Shown here piece after piece: positions 31,128 to 44,500 of a DNA stretch of 64,000 nucleotides. The stretch comes from Lumbricus terrestris (taxonomy: Eukaryota > Annelida > Clitellata > Crassiclitellata > Lumbricidae): NCBI GenBank assembly GCA_949752735.1, contig OX457039.1:25298210-25362209 (forward strand), in the 5' to 3' direction. The first letter of the stretch is position 1, and each line of letters begins with the position of its first letter. The translations under genes were made by a program, and so were the position numbers. Below the pieces are notes generated by a model. That model was not told the DNA's origin and did not search any database. It saw only the letters and a list, made by a program, of their open reading frames with translations.

Positions 31128-31485
31128 GGGTCAACCCACTGCGCATGCGTACACGAATATATTGATTCAGCTTATTGTCGATATGGATGCCGACTGACGA
31201 GTCTCTAACAAGTACATAGTACAATCCTCTAAGACGTGGTCTAGTTGCAGAGTATTAATTAATGTTGTAGGTGGCTAAAACGTGGGATTGTTGATGTGTT
31301 GATGACTACAGGCCCTATTAAGAAAATTTGGCCGAAAACTTCGGATAACTTTAAAACTTTGTAAACTTAAGCCACGCGTGTTATGTGTTTATAATGCTGT
31401 TAGGGTCAACCCACTGCGCATGCGTACACGAATATATTGATTCAGCTTATTGTCGATATGGATGCCGACTGACGAGTCTCTGACA
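31121..31485. repeat. 90-bp direct repeat pair flanking 185 bp
   Basis: The sequence starting GCTGTTAGGGTCAACCCACT occupies 31121-31210 and recurs at 31396-31485 with one mismatch by my reading. The first copy abuts the 5' truncation point of the LINE. Confidence 0.85.
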
Positions 31486-32564
31486 ACAACTTTAACAATT
31501 TATTTTTAAAGTTATAATTACGTTTTATTCAACTCATTTGACGAACATTATGTTAACCTTCATCCGAATAAGCGAAAAATCAACTTAATTGTAACAAAAG
31601 GGGTCTAAAATCGCCTATTAATGGTCTGGGTTTCTATGGGTTTTTCATAAGGAAATCTGGGTCTATTTCTGAAGCCTCAGTGGCAACACTGGTCGGAAGA
31701 GACATCTGCAGCTGCTGCGAAGAGGGCGCGTTCTCCTAGTCAAATCTGATCATGTAGGCCTACGTAGTAGGCCCATATAAAGGTATGCTCTGCAGATTAT
31801 ATATATTATGGCTTCCCTGCTATCTTACCATCCATTATTTGTTGTCTACCCCAAGCATTAGGCCTACCTCCGATTCATATAAAAGTTCGTCTGCAGATTG
31901 CAACCTGTATTGTCTGAGGGACTTTGGGGACATAAAAATGTCTCAACTTTTTTTTAATAAAGCCGATGCTCAAATCCATATTACACAACACCAGCTGTCA
32001 CCAAGCATGTCATATCTCAACTTCAACTTCCTGTCCTGTCTCCACTCAGTAAGGGCACACAACCAATAAACTCACCCAAATAAAAACCCAACTCCAACTT
32101 TATCCCCAGATCAGTAGGCTATATGAAAAGTAAGTTTATTTATTTATTTTTTCCTCAACCAAAACAACAAACAAACATAATACAATTATGGCAGTGAACA
32201 ATACTTTGTTAAGTAACTAGTTCCATCAATTCGAACAACTTGTAGGCATATCTTAAAGTTTTTATATCTCATGCGGCATTTTTACGTTTTCATAAAAGTT
32301 TTCTCACTAAAACCAATTTATTATTATTGGTAGGCCTATTTATTATTTTTTGCCCGAGTTATATATGATCCCTCAGGCTTTAAAATAGTAATAATAAAAT
32401 AATAATAATTTTTATTATTATTACAGTAGGCTACTTTAAAGGACAGGACTGTTCAAAATGTTATTGCATTTAAAAAAATTTAAGCATACTAAACTTAACT
32501 GCAGTAATTCAGTATACAGCCAACCGTTCTAACACCATGCAGTTCACCTTGATCATAGTACATA

Positions 32565-32618
32565 AACTTGAAGGGGCGCTATAACAAGTGCACATACAAA
32601 CAAACAAACAAACAAACA
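32565..32618 (+). mobile_element. SINE family 1 3' end with (CAAA)n tail
   Basis: CTTGAAGGGGCGCTATAACA followed by AGTGCACATACAAACAAACA matches the tail of the SINE at 8671-8890. Confidence 0.75.
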
Positions 32619-32909
32619 TGTGTAGATGTTATTTGCTGCTGCAGGTCAACCAAACATAGCACACATCTGGCTGCCCTGCGTTAACTGACATTGCCTAATG
32701 GTTGTAACAGAGTTAGGACAAAAAAACTTTACTCTGTCTGGTAGTCTAATAACAGATATGCACAGTCTGTAGAGAAAAAGAGAAAAGAACGGGTACAACA
32801 GCATCATCATCAGGTGGGTTCCCACACACAAACACACACAGTACAATCAACTCGGCAGTGACACTACGCAAGGTGCAATCTAAAAACCAATTGCATCTAT
32901 GTCTGAGTA

Positions 32910-33260
32910 TCACCTTGTGCTTTCAGTTCCTTGAACTCTAGCGACCGTCATGACCAGTTTCCTCCATTGCTTTCTTTCTGATGTCGCTTTCCTCAGTTCT
33001 TCCAGATTCATTCCCGTTGTTTCTTGAACCTCATCCAACCACCTTTTCCTTGGCTGCCCTTGTTTTCTCCTTCCCTCTCCGCATGCCAGCATCATATCTT
33101 TTTCCAGTCCATTTGAGCGCATAACATGACCATTGACCAAAGAAACACAACTTTCTTCTTAGCACTATTTGTTGTAATGACTCATCGTTTTCGACACCAA
33201 TCTCTATGCGTATCCACTCTTTTGTCCTTTTTTCCTTCCAAGATATTCTCTGCATCTTCC
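32910..33260 (-). mobile_element. RTE-like LINE C-terminal fragment
   Basis: Two minus-strand frames, offset by a shift near 33120, carry GHVMRSNGLEKDMMLACGEG, GQPRKRWLDEVQETTGM and a terminal WRKLVMTVARVQ, matching 2946-3230. An (AATAAT)n run (33300-33323) lies just beside it. Confidence 0.8.
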
Positions 33261-34139
33261 TCCAAATCCAGGTATATGTAGGTATATGTCCAGGTATACG
33301 TAATAATAATAATAATAATAATTACGGCTATTTCTATGGCGCTGTAACACAGCACATGCCGTTACAAGGTTGCCTCTACAAACACAAACGCAATCAGTCA
33401 GAGGTCCACCTTAGATAAGAAATACGTCTTGAGTCGAGATTTGAAAGTTTCAACTGAGTTGGCCGAACGAACAGTGGTAGGCAGACTGCTCCAGCAGCGG
33501 GGGTCAGCAGTTGAAAATGCGAGCTCCTGGAAGCGTGTCCTCATCTTCCGCACATAAAGATCTCTTCCTCTCCATAATGTCCAATCTATCTGGTAAATGC
33601 TCTTGCCAGGTCCAGTGGTCAGAAGCTGCTGCTGGTTGATTGAGTGATGTACAACTGAAATGATTAGAGCTAGATGCTGACCTTGAACATGACTTTGACT
33701 GCAACTAGCTCCACCGGGTCAACCCATGACGCTGACTGGCAGATGATGCCTAGAAAGAAAAATCTTAACTACAATGGATGCATTGAAGACAATCATCATT
33801 CATTCATGATTAGCCAGCCATCCAATTGACTTTGTGCTATAAAATTATTTTCACTAATAATTTTTCTTCAGTTGAAGATAATTAGCAAGGTTCTCACTAG
33901 ATGCAGTCATAACAACAGGCAGCAAAATATCATACAACTGTTGCATCACAATTATATTTCAGAGCAAGAGAAATCAACGCTGAATTTCAAGAAAAGCTAT
34001 TTAATTGTTTGGTACAAAGACAGGTCAAGCTATTTATGAGATGTTTCATTTAACCAGACTTTTCATATTATTAATTTTTTATTATTAACTTGAAATTGAC
34101 TTAGCAACAAATTATTTCAGGTTCTTATGTTGCAGACCA

Positions 34140-34857
34140 ATAATGTAATGTAATTAGTAATTTATATAGCGCCGCTCACAACCAAGGCCATTCAGTAGCG
34201 CTCCCAGTGCGATAACCCCTAGAGAAAAAAATAGGTCTTAAGAAGAGAGAGAGATGTAGATAACGATCCTGAAAGTAGAGTCCCACGCAGAGTGGAGGGA
34301 AGAGAATTCCACAAGGAGGGCCCAATGATGGTGAAGGATCGAGTTTGAGCAATAGTGGTCCTAGCTCGTGGAACAAACAAGTCAGCCCTGTCCAGAGAAC
34401 GGAGAGGTCGATGAGAAGATGCTGATAGAGGAGAACGAATGAGATCACTGAGATACATCGGTGCAAGACCCAGTTTGGATTTGAGTACCAGAGAAAGGAC
34501 TTTATATTGTATGCGGGCAGAGAGAGGAAGCCAGTGTAGTTGGTTAATCATGAACGATGATATATGAGAGTACTTAGGAAGGCGCGCAATTAATCGAGCA
34601 GCAGCATTAAGGACAGATTGAATGGGAGATAGGCGGACCTTTGGAAGACCAATAAGAAGGGAGTTACAGTAATCAATTCTGGAACAGACAAAAGCATGGA
34701 CTATTGATGTCATGGTTGAAAGGGAGACAGATCTGCGAATGGACCTGAGACGACGGAGGTGAAAGTAAGAAATAGTGACCTCTGCATGTCTAATCCGGCA
34801 GATCAGTAGAGCATGGATATTGTTATTACTAACCATTACTCTGCTGATTAAGTACAA
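34140..34857 (-). mobile_element. CR1/L2-like LINE 3' end, family B
   Basis: A 212-codon minus-strand frame holds the post-RT part: FVCSRIDYCNSLLIGL, LNAAARLIARLPKYSHISSF, QLHWLPLSARIQYKVLSLVL, LGLAPMYLSDLI and GPSLWNSLPSTLR. It ends in the 3' UTR module GCGGCGCTATATAAATTACT and an ATTACA-type tail at 34140-34165. There is no polymerase domain. The same family occurs at 56573-57010, and as scraps at 17380-17625 and 38810-39000. Confidence 0.88.
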
Positions 34858-34874
34858 CTACAACTGATGCAAAA

Positions 34875-35035
34875 AATTTACATTTGAGCATGGTAACTGA
34901 AAGTAACTATATAACAAGTTACTATAATCAGTAGCTAATTACTTTTAAAAGTAATAAGTTACAGTAACTGGTAACTTCTGCAGTCCAGTAACTACCCACG
35001 GTGACTGATTACTTTAAAAGTAACTAGCCAACACT
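34875..35035. repeat. GTAACT-rich palindromic segment
   Basis: Multiple AGTAACT/AGTTACT units in both orientations (for example AATTACTTTTAAAAGTAATA) make a foldback-prone stretch. Probably an old MITE. Confidence 0.5.
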
Positions 35036-35093
35036 ATACATGGAGTTACTTGAGGCAAGTGAAGTTGAGTCAAAAGTATAAGATAAAGAGTTG

Positions 35094-35290
35094 GGTGCAG
35101 TGGTGTAGTGAGTAAGTTGGTTGCCTTGCAGTCCAAAGAGTCGCAGGTTCGAATCCATCCCAATGTTTTGGTGTAAGTATCAATAAATTTAGCTGTTGCT
35201 TTTGAGTTCAATGTTGCAGCCCTCAACTTAAAGAACTATTGCTTCTGAGGCCTGTGGTGCCAAAAAGGTTGAACAGCACTGTTTTGGTGT
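35094..35290 (+). mobile_element. SINE family 1 head interrupted by hAT-like end
   Basis: A SINE head (GGGTGCAGTGGTGTAGTGAG, box B GGTTCGAATCC) runs to about 35177. Then comes a hAT-like segment ending GCCAAAAAGGTTGAACAGCACTG (35255-35278). TGTTTTGGTGTAAG appears at both junctions (from about 35164 and 35278), consistent with an insertion. Confidence 0.65.
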
Positions 35291-35707
35291 AAGGATCATA
35301 GGATATCGAGCAGGAAATGTGTGAAATTCTACGAAGCACATCATACAAAATTGTGAGAGGCAATCCATAGCTCAATGCATACCAAAGCAAGGCAAAGGCT
35401 GGAGTACATTAGCTCTGTATCTCAAAAGAGCCATGTCACCGGTCTCTGCTCACTGCAACTCGTGGGGACTTGGTAGACCCATGCTCCTAATGATGCGGGC
35501 CCACCGCACCTTCTCATGCATTGGATCTTCATATTGGAACAGTCTTCCATGAACAATTTGTGATACTGCATTGTATGTATCTCATGAAACATTCTCAAAG
35601 TCAATTAAGTCGCACTTGTTCGGAACTGTCCGGTAGCTACATTAAGCGCCTTCGTGAGGTTATTGCAAAGCGCTATAAAAATGTTTCATATACATACTTA
35701 CATAGTA

Positions 35708-35760
35708 TACATACATACATACATACATACATACATACATACATACATACATACATACAT
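35708..35760. repeat. (CATA)n microsatellite
   Basis: About 13 CATA units directly abut the left end of the DNA transposon at 35763; a shorter run resumes at its right end (37826-37846). Confidence 0.95.
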
Positions 35761-35762
35761 TA

Positions 35763-37823
35763 GGGTGGTCCTTATTTTTAAAAGTTTGATTTTATAACGG
35801 GGCACCCTCTAAGGTGGTTTCTATTGATGAGAAAAAAATTGAGAAAACTTTTGGAGAGAATCTGAGGACATTTAGGGGTCGCTACCAGAGGTTAAAGTTC
35901 AAGGTTAGAATTAATTTGGGCTTTGTGGTCCCCTATGCGCAATTTCCATTAATATGCTTTACAACCATGTTAATCGCTATGATAGAATTTGATAGACAAC
36001 TATACTCACATATTTATTAACATCTCCGACATCATGATTGCCACCTACTTACTTATTTTATTGGCATTTATTATAATGTATTCACAGCCATTGCATCTTT
36101 TGGTGGCAATTTCGCTTCATTTTGGTTTTTTCGTGTATATTGCATAATTTCGCTATTGTCAAAGAGAACACAAAGTTGGCAATAGACCTAAGTGAAAGTG
36201 AGTAACAGAAATGCAACACTTGTAGGCCTACTTTCTTTCGCACTACAATGTCTTGGCAATGATCCCGCAGAGTTCAATCTCTATTGTTTTTCAATGCTTA
36301 AGGAGTGAATAAAGAATCGGCAAAAAATTTATGAAAACTTGAAAGCTGAATGCCAACCAGGAGTTCCTCTAATAATTCACTGGGATGGAAAGTTGTTGGA
36401 AGACATCTGCAGACTGTAGTAAAGAAATAGTAGACCGTCTTCATGTCCTCGTTTCTAGAGTGTTGACCAGATCCTCGGTTTACAGAAGTTATCATCGGGA
36501 CAAGAAAATCTTCAGTGTCTGCAGTGTATGAAGCGGTTGTGACTTGGGGCATTACTGATCAAATCAAATCTAATAATCTATGTGCTTTGACACCACATCA
36601 GTGAACAGTGGACTTAGAAATGGTGCCTGCATCCTGTTGGAACAGAAGCTGGACAAGGATTTGTTGTAGAGTGCATGTCGCTATCACATATGCCTGAATT
36701 AAAGTTGGAGGCAGTGGCTATGTTTTCTCTTGGTTCACCGAAGGGTAAGGACATAATGATTTTTCCGCTGGGCTGTACAGAGCGAGGTTGATCGGCAAGA
36801 GCATTTACAGTGTTAAGATATGGATGTTCAAGAAATAATTTAAGTCAGCAAGAAGAGAATAAAGGTATGGCTGACATCTGGCTGCTATACGTCAAAGTCT
36901 GGTTTCAAGCACCGTATGCACCATCTTTACTCCTCAACTTGACCTGTAGAGAGCAGATCTTTAAGGACATTGACAAAATACAGGGAGATAAAATAGTGCA
37001 GTTGCAGACGTTGCAATGAAGAAATGTTTAGATGACCTTTGGTATCTTTCAGAGGAATTTGTGACTTTTGCGTTCTTTGATTTATGGGGCTTCCATTTAT
37101 ACCAAGCGCCAAATGATTACTACTCTGGACAAAACTTGGATCGAAGATCCACTTCAAAGAAGAACCTTGGAACCTGCTGTAATTAGCTCAATGCAACTGG
37201 AAGATTTTGTCATGGAAAACACGAGATTTTTCAAGTTTTCTCCAATAAGACGTTGATATACATGGTCAAACGACACGAGAACTTCAAGTTAGATTAGGCC
37301 ACTGCGAGCTCAGTGAAAGTTGTGAATAACATTACAAAGCATGGAGTGACACTCATGAACATGTATAACAAGCTTCAAACAAATAATGAGGATCAAATGC
37401 AGAGTCTGCTATATTGATTGTGAAAAAATATATATTCTTATCGTCGCAAAAGACTGATGCAATAATGGAGACATTTACTGGAAAAACATTTTTATGACCA
37501 TGTATGCGTTTTGTCCAAAATAGTAAACCAGTCCACAGGCCACTAGTCCACCTCCAGCACGGTCCACTGCCCACCAGAATTTATTTAAATTTGTGCATTC
37601 AACCATACATGTACACTAGTAATAGTATATACAATATACGATATTGCATGTTTCGCCTGTGACTTTACAATGATGTATGTTACGTCCGGTAGCGACCCCT
37701 AAAACTCAAAATAATCTGCCAAAATTTTCAGTGTTAATATTTTTTAACCTAAAGGTATAAGTTAGGAGGGTGCCCCGTTTAAAATTCTCCAAAAATATTT
37801 TTACAAGGAGCTAAGGACCACAC
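35763..37823 (+). mobile_element. Degraded DNA transposon with TA target duplication
   Basis: The ends are inverted: GGGTGGTCCTTATTTTTAAA on the left and, reversed, GTGTGGTCCTTAGCTCCTTG on the right. A second inverted block, GGGGCACCCTC, lies about 38 bp in on the left and 50 bp in on the right. TA flanks both ends (35761-35762, 37824-37825). Inside, plus-strand frames (about 36310-37260) show a broken transposase-like protein: VPLIIHWDGKLLEDIC, VYEAVVTWGITDQIK, a NGACILLEQKLDKDLL-like stretch and WLLYVKVWFQAPYAPSLLL. This resembles a protein family repeated in many invertebrate genomes that I cannot place in a named superfamily. Stops and shifts show it is dead. Confidence 0.75.
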
Positions 37824-38466
37824 TAACATACATACATACATGCATACAAAGGCTCCATAATTCCAGACGCAATTAACTCTGATGGAGCAGTCTTTAAATC
37901 ACCTTCATGCTTAGTTCTTCCAATTAGAAAGCAGTACTCCGACTTTTCACTCCAACTGCAGATCATCTCTCACAGATTTTCAGACCTAAAGCAAACCACA
38001 ATGCATTTGATTTCTATAATTCAAAAGTATTATTCAATAGCTGTAAATTTCGGTATTAACAGATATTGATGGATTGACAGGACCTGAGCATAGATCAAGC
38101 ACATGCTTTATTATGTAATGCTGAGGAACCAACTTAGTTCTTGAATGAACAACTACTGTGATGCTCCTGAGTCCATCTTGAACTCATCCTTTTTGATTGA
38201 TAAATTATGTGTACTAGAGCAGAGGTTAAAAGTATCACAAGTCTGCAGGTCACCAAAAATTAATGATCCTTTGACCTCAGAAAGATTCATCCAAGTCTTT
38301 TCTGCAGTAGCATGCACATAATATATGTTTGTTTGTGCTATAATGTATGTATACATATGCATGTATATGATGATCAATAAAGTATTTTGATTGATTGATT
38401 GATATCCTGCTTAATCTTTATTAATACATGTATTCAAGTGAGCTCTCTGGAGCTTATGCAACTTAC

Positions 38467-38536
38467 CTAAAGATTACATCTTCTACAAAGATGGTCATAA
38501 TCTATATCTTCAATAGATTTCCCAGCCAATGCCTTC
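38467..38536 (-). CDS. HNRNPM: Candidate last exon of the hnRNP M-type gene
   Basis: After the acceptor TTTTTGTAG the frame reads KALAGKSIEDIDYDHL and then stops (TAG 38469-38467) exactly at a perfect donor, TAG|GTAAGT. This matches the end of an RRM (NGMKLSGREIDVRID in hnRNP M). The preceding exon ends in phase 1, and direct joining gives a different nine-codon tail (GRHWLGNLLKI). A base error or a missed small exon would resolve this. Confidence 0.5.
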
Positions 38537-41500
38537 CTACAAAAACAGAACAAATTTACTGCAGATAGTTGAGAATAACGTTTGATAGATGGGTTGAATC
38601 CACAGATTTTATCACAAAGAACCTAAGAAATCACAACTTCAGAAATTAGCACAACTGCAAATACCAGCCATTCAGCAATTCTAATTTGCTGCATAATTGC
38701 AAATCTCAAACAGTAATACTCGATAGAGATTTGATTTTGTGCTAAATTCAAGCGAAAAACATTAAAGATTCCATTCAACAAGATGCAGCTTCAACCACCA
38801 GATTCATTTATTCATTCATTTCAAAAATTTATTAGCACCCCTTCATAATGCGTTAGAATAAAGCAGTGACAGCATGAAAGGAGAGGGATTGGTAGATGGC
38901 ATGGAGTAGACGGAAGTGGTAAAAGTATGAGACTTTGGAAATGATGTTACAGGAACCACCATCTACTCTGTAAGCAAAGATTGAGTTCAATATTTTATTT
39001 TAATGGCTCAGCGATAAGAATTCTGGTTAAAAACTGTCACATCAGACACAGAATGAAAACAGTGTGATAGAAAAGTTTAGAACAAACATAAGACTATAAG
39101 GTAGCCTACAAGTCCATGACCATACAGCAGTCCATAAAGAGCTCAGGACTCTGTTCTAACTGTATCTAGACCTATGAAGCACTCAAACCCCTTTGTGAAA
39201 AGAAGTTCAAAGCCACGATTACGTGCTTACCTTGACGTCCACCAGAGACCAACGACCACTGACCCGTAACAATGACCTGACAATCGCATGAGATACTCAA
39301 CAAGAAACTAAACAATTTAAACCACTTGCTCAAATAGCAAGACAAAAGTAACGGACGTAAAGCACCAGACACAGCGATTTAACTGATCATGTAAAACCTC
39401 CAAATAAGAACTTTATTCCACTTTCTGGATAACTACATTCTTTGAACAACAGTAGTAGACTAAAATCCGATAAAAATTATTGAAGAAATTCATGTAAATC
39501 TATGTCGAAAATAAATCTAAATCAATAACCGTTTAATTCGATAAATCCAGTTCTTATGACTGCACCTGGTTGAAAAAAGATCGATAGGTGAACTAGAGTA
39601 AGTTATTGAAGCGATCACATGTCAATTAATATCGATTTTTTAATAAGACATTCGGAATCTAGTTACGCTTATCCTTTGTAGGGAGGGTGAACTCATGATG
39701 TAATTCTTATAAAATTTATTAGGAGCATTAGTATAACACTCCTTCAAGACTAGCTAGTCAGAAGTGCTCCTGACTTCCAACTTCGGCTAACTTGGACAGT
39801 CTTAAGGCTAGAATAGAACATGGTAGAGTAAACTCTGGGTACTAAGCGAAATGTCATAGGAAGTTCATTTCAGCTGGAAGGGCCAGGAACTGAGAAAGCT
39901 TGTACAGATGAACGAAGGGAGCCTCGACGCTGGACAATCAAGGTAGAACAGCAAAGTTACAGCAGGTATGAGGAACTGAACCCTCAATCCAACACCATAA
40001 CAATGCAGAGATTGGGTATGTTATCTGTTGAGGGAAATGTAGAAAATGGAGTACAGCTCAGCTTGTATTCAGAAACACAGACGAACTTAGGGACATGGCA
40101 AATAAGGCGTGCACCCAATCTGGCAAGCAGGGTCTGAAATGATAAAAGGATTAAATAATAATAAGCATAATAAAACTGGTCTGAAACAATAAATAATAAT
40201 AATAAATGACGTATTATACTCATAATTCTTACCTAAGCATTTGCAGATATGAAATTTCTTTTGATAAAATGGATGCTTAAAATAGACCATTTACTACACT
40301 GGATTTTGACTGATTCTAAAGAACAAGCCAATTGATATGAAATCAAACACAACTTTACTTACCAATTTCAAATGAACATTGTAATGGACACAAAAGTACA
40401 CAAGATACCGAAGTGTTGTAACAACATATTTAATTTTATACCTTATCCTTCAAAAACAAGAACTTCAAAGACCAGTGAACATCAGCCAATTACAATAGTC
40501 ATTAACTTCAACAGAAATCCATAAGAAGATGGATTGAGCATGCCTAGCGAAGTTCAGGTATCTTGATTATAGACAACAAACCAAATGTTGCAAGGCGATA
40601 ACCACTTAAGACAATACTTAGAACCATGCCGCCAGAATATCCAAACAAAGATGTCAACTATACAACAACACATACACATAATTGACCATTATCGCTAAAT
40701 CAGTCAATCGCCATGTGTATCCAAGTCTTCATGCACACTATTGCCAAACAAGACAAAACAAGAAAAACCGTTTAAACACAGGAAAGTTCTCAAGAGATAT
40801 CTCAATACACCTTAACTAATGCATCTTAAGGAGTCCAGTGTCTAATTAAAACTACACAGCAAAGTTGCATATCATAATTATTGTCTAAATGGATCAACAA
40901 CCAACAACACATCAACAGAGTGAATTGACAGCGTAACAATGTTTTCTTGTAAGACCTTTGTTAAACAATCTACAAAACCTTTCAAGTTTCCAAGTTGACT
41001 CAAAACCCAATTCTGCTGAAAATGGTCACAGTCACAAGAAAGTATATCACCAACTAGTTATTCAGACTTAATTATAGGCATAATCTGTAACCATAGCAGC
41101 ACATAATGTTGAATGGCACGTGATCATTTAACAGACATTAACATACACTGTCCTACAGAGTATCTTATCCGAACTTCACTGCAGATCATAAGTCAGTGAT
41201 AAACAGACCACAGGTAATTATTAATAACGACCTTAACCTTTATGACCAAAACCGCACAGACCAACAAATCTGTGTTTAACTTAAAATGCTCCACTTTAAT
41301 ACAAAAGCCATAGATCTGCAAAAATCCGACATTCTTACGATTAGGACTGGAAGGGCCAAGCAATTCATCAGAACCTCATGAAAACGAAGCTAACAAGAAT
41401 GATGAGATTGCTGGAAACATCTAGTTTTGGCCGAGATACGACACAGAAGAAGACCCAGCACATGATAACCTGGCATTCTAACAATAACAATGGTAGAACG

Positions 41501-44500
41501 AGATGAAGAAAACTGGACTAAAAACAACACAATTCCACATTTGTACATCGCGTGTCATCAGCTCACATCAAATCAATCTTCTTACACAAGTCGAACCTCA
41601 ATTCGTCGTCCATCAACAATCGAACCGTTGAGCTTCTCTGGATTTACAAAGTTAAGGATGATTTTTATTACTTCTGTCATATACACAACAGTCTTTAATA
41701 ATCATAACAAAATTAGCTTATTTGATAATTATTAATGTTAGCACATTGAGACTTAATCGGTTTTATCATACAACTGCAATTGTATATAATCGAACATTTA
41801 AAAATCACCACTCAACGATTCAGGGGCACTCCCAATCCAAGTCATTAACAAGTAATCTTTACATGGCATCTTTACGCTATACACCATGCCACTAAGGAGA
41901 CTGCTCAAAAACCATTCACTTCGGTGATCACACTTTCTCAATGGCTGGCTCCAGTCTTCCTCCCACCCCAATGCGAGTGGCTGACTCAGATGACTCCTGA
42001 AATAAGGACTCACGATTTTCACGACTTACTGGTATTCATTTCATTGCCTGAGAGATGTCCTTGTAACAGCATGGCTGTACTATGGCACTATAGAAATTAT
42101 CACTGTTATTATCCTTTTGCACCTACTAACTTGAAACTGTACCTCTGACAAGTGCTACTCAATAAATACAAATTAAAACTTTTTACAAGTTTTAATTATT
42201 TTCAATAAGTTTTTTATCAATTTTTACAAATTCAAATTTATGTTTGAAACTGAAGTCAATACATAAACTAATGAGAATGATGAAAAAAATACAATTAAGC
42301 CAACAAACCCGAGAAGGCCACATACTGCTAGCTTTCTTGCGTTTATTGTACTTTTGTCATCAGTGTCATTAGTTTATCTGTTGTGGGGTGCGGTTGTGTA
42401 TTGGCTGGTTTGCTGCCTTGGAACCAGATTCGAATCCACCTCAAGCCGTCGTGCACAGACCCTGAGCAAGTCCTTCACTCACAATTGCTCATGCGCTTCA
42501 GCATGAAACTCCAAATCAGTGTCCACGCTGTAGTTTGGAGTGCCTCTGAGTAAAAACTTTGAAGTGGCGCTATAAGAAATGTTCGTACATACATACATAC
42601 ATACACACATACATACATACACACACTGCTAATTCCATGTAATTACAGTATATTCTCATAGCAAGCGACCCAGTTTATTGAGGTCATGACAGCTTGACTT
42701 CCAACATCTGCTTGTTACCGAACTTCAACTATATTCCAGTTGAAATGAGAGAAAATATTTTTCTGTAACCAACATCCGTTCTAAATTAATCACTGATCTA
42801 ATGTAAAAAGATCTAACCATACTGACGATGATGCAGTAACATGATCAGCAATGCAAAATATCACCTCATTATGTTTAAACAAAAGAGATTCTCATTTCTA
42901 CAAGACCAAGGCTGTGAGAAAAGATACCAACAGCCTTTCTGGCATCAGACGACGTTTTGAAACGAACTGAACCAAAAGGACACGAACGACCAAAGTCCAT
43001 CTTTACATCAGCAAAAACAACTTCACCTAAAACACAACAAAGCTATTAGCAAAGAGTGAGGCAACAAAGAACATAAAAATGCTAGTAGCCAAGTAGAATT
43101 AAGGTACGATAGGCTGACGACAGATCTGTAAGGGAAAGATTTCGTTGTGACAAGTCTGTTGATGTATAAAATGATAATAGTTAAGTAATGAAGCAGACGA
43201 GCATACAATGAGAAACTATCTAAATAAATTATGATCTTGAAAGATTATGCAATGAAAATCAAGACAAAACATGTAGATCCTATAGACAGGCATAGAAGAT
43301 TAAACGGTGGTAAGAAAAATCATCAAATTAATGAGGCTGGAATGGTCAGACAATTCTACTATTTGCGAGTGCAGTTATGCGACGTGTCATAATATAATAA
43401 AGAGACAAACAATGAACAGAGGCAGTTGTGAGAATGAAGCAGCTCAGAAGAAACCTTATCAAGAATTTCAAAATGACTGCGACATTCACTAAGAATCCCA
43501 TTATGAATCAGAAATGTGGACAACATACAAAGTCAAAGAGTTACGGAGAATGGCAGAGAAACAAAGCTTGATTTCATAACTGTGCATTAAAACAAAATGA
43601 GAGGAAATGAATTTTATAGGTTGGCTATGTCTGAACTCATCTTAAATTTTGAGAATGCAGTCTTTGTCTCAATGAAGTCTCAAGATAAAAAAATACAGTC
43701 TTGGTCTTGGAGCTAATCTGGAATGTGCCAATTGTGGTCTTGATACTCTGATCATGGTCTTGAGCCAATCATTTTACAACTTTGGTCTTGGGTTTGATAG
43801 AGTGGTCTAAATCACAAGTGAACTATTCACTGTATTTATTGGTTTTTCCCTCTTCTCAGATCCACGTGAAGTTATTTCCAGTTGATCAGCTGTAAACTGA
43901 ACTTCTGCCGTAGGTATACAGAAGAGACAGACGATCAATGAACACCAGCCATGTTTAAAGTGTCTCAATTGTCAAAATTTAACAGAAAGACTGTCATTGA
44001 ATCGACTGAATCTGAGGAATACAATGCCAGCCAAGACTTCACAGACTGAACTAATCAGAGCAAGATTTACCTGTAATTTTTCAGTCCTAAACATGTGAAA
44101 TACAATTTATATACAATTTAGATATGAATAAGAACTAACCAATTTCTTTGAATTTATCTTTCAGTGACTGCCATTTATAATTCAAAGGTAACTGCAATAA
44201 ATAATTCAACAACAACTTAACAAAGTTTCATATTAAAAACATTTAGTAAAAGTTGGCTCTATAAAAAAAACCCATGTGCAGTGCAATAGTGCATTGTATT
44301 TTTGTCTGCACATATACACACAAGTAAGTAAGTACTAAGTATGCATCTGAACAGTTATGTGCTGTCTGTCAAGCTATAAGACAAGTAATGGAATGATCAA
44401 CATGGTAGAATATTATGATGACCCCATAAAAACAAATAAACTTTTCACTAGTGTACCTGGAGTTTCAAATTAAAGTGCACCATATAAAAATGTTGTTTGC

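Noticed and set aside
28523..31700. Terminal inverted repeats around the LINE (CTGGGTTTTT-rich segments)
   Set aside because: The CTGGGTTT wording is in the same, not inverted, orientation on both sides, and no target duplication was found.
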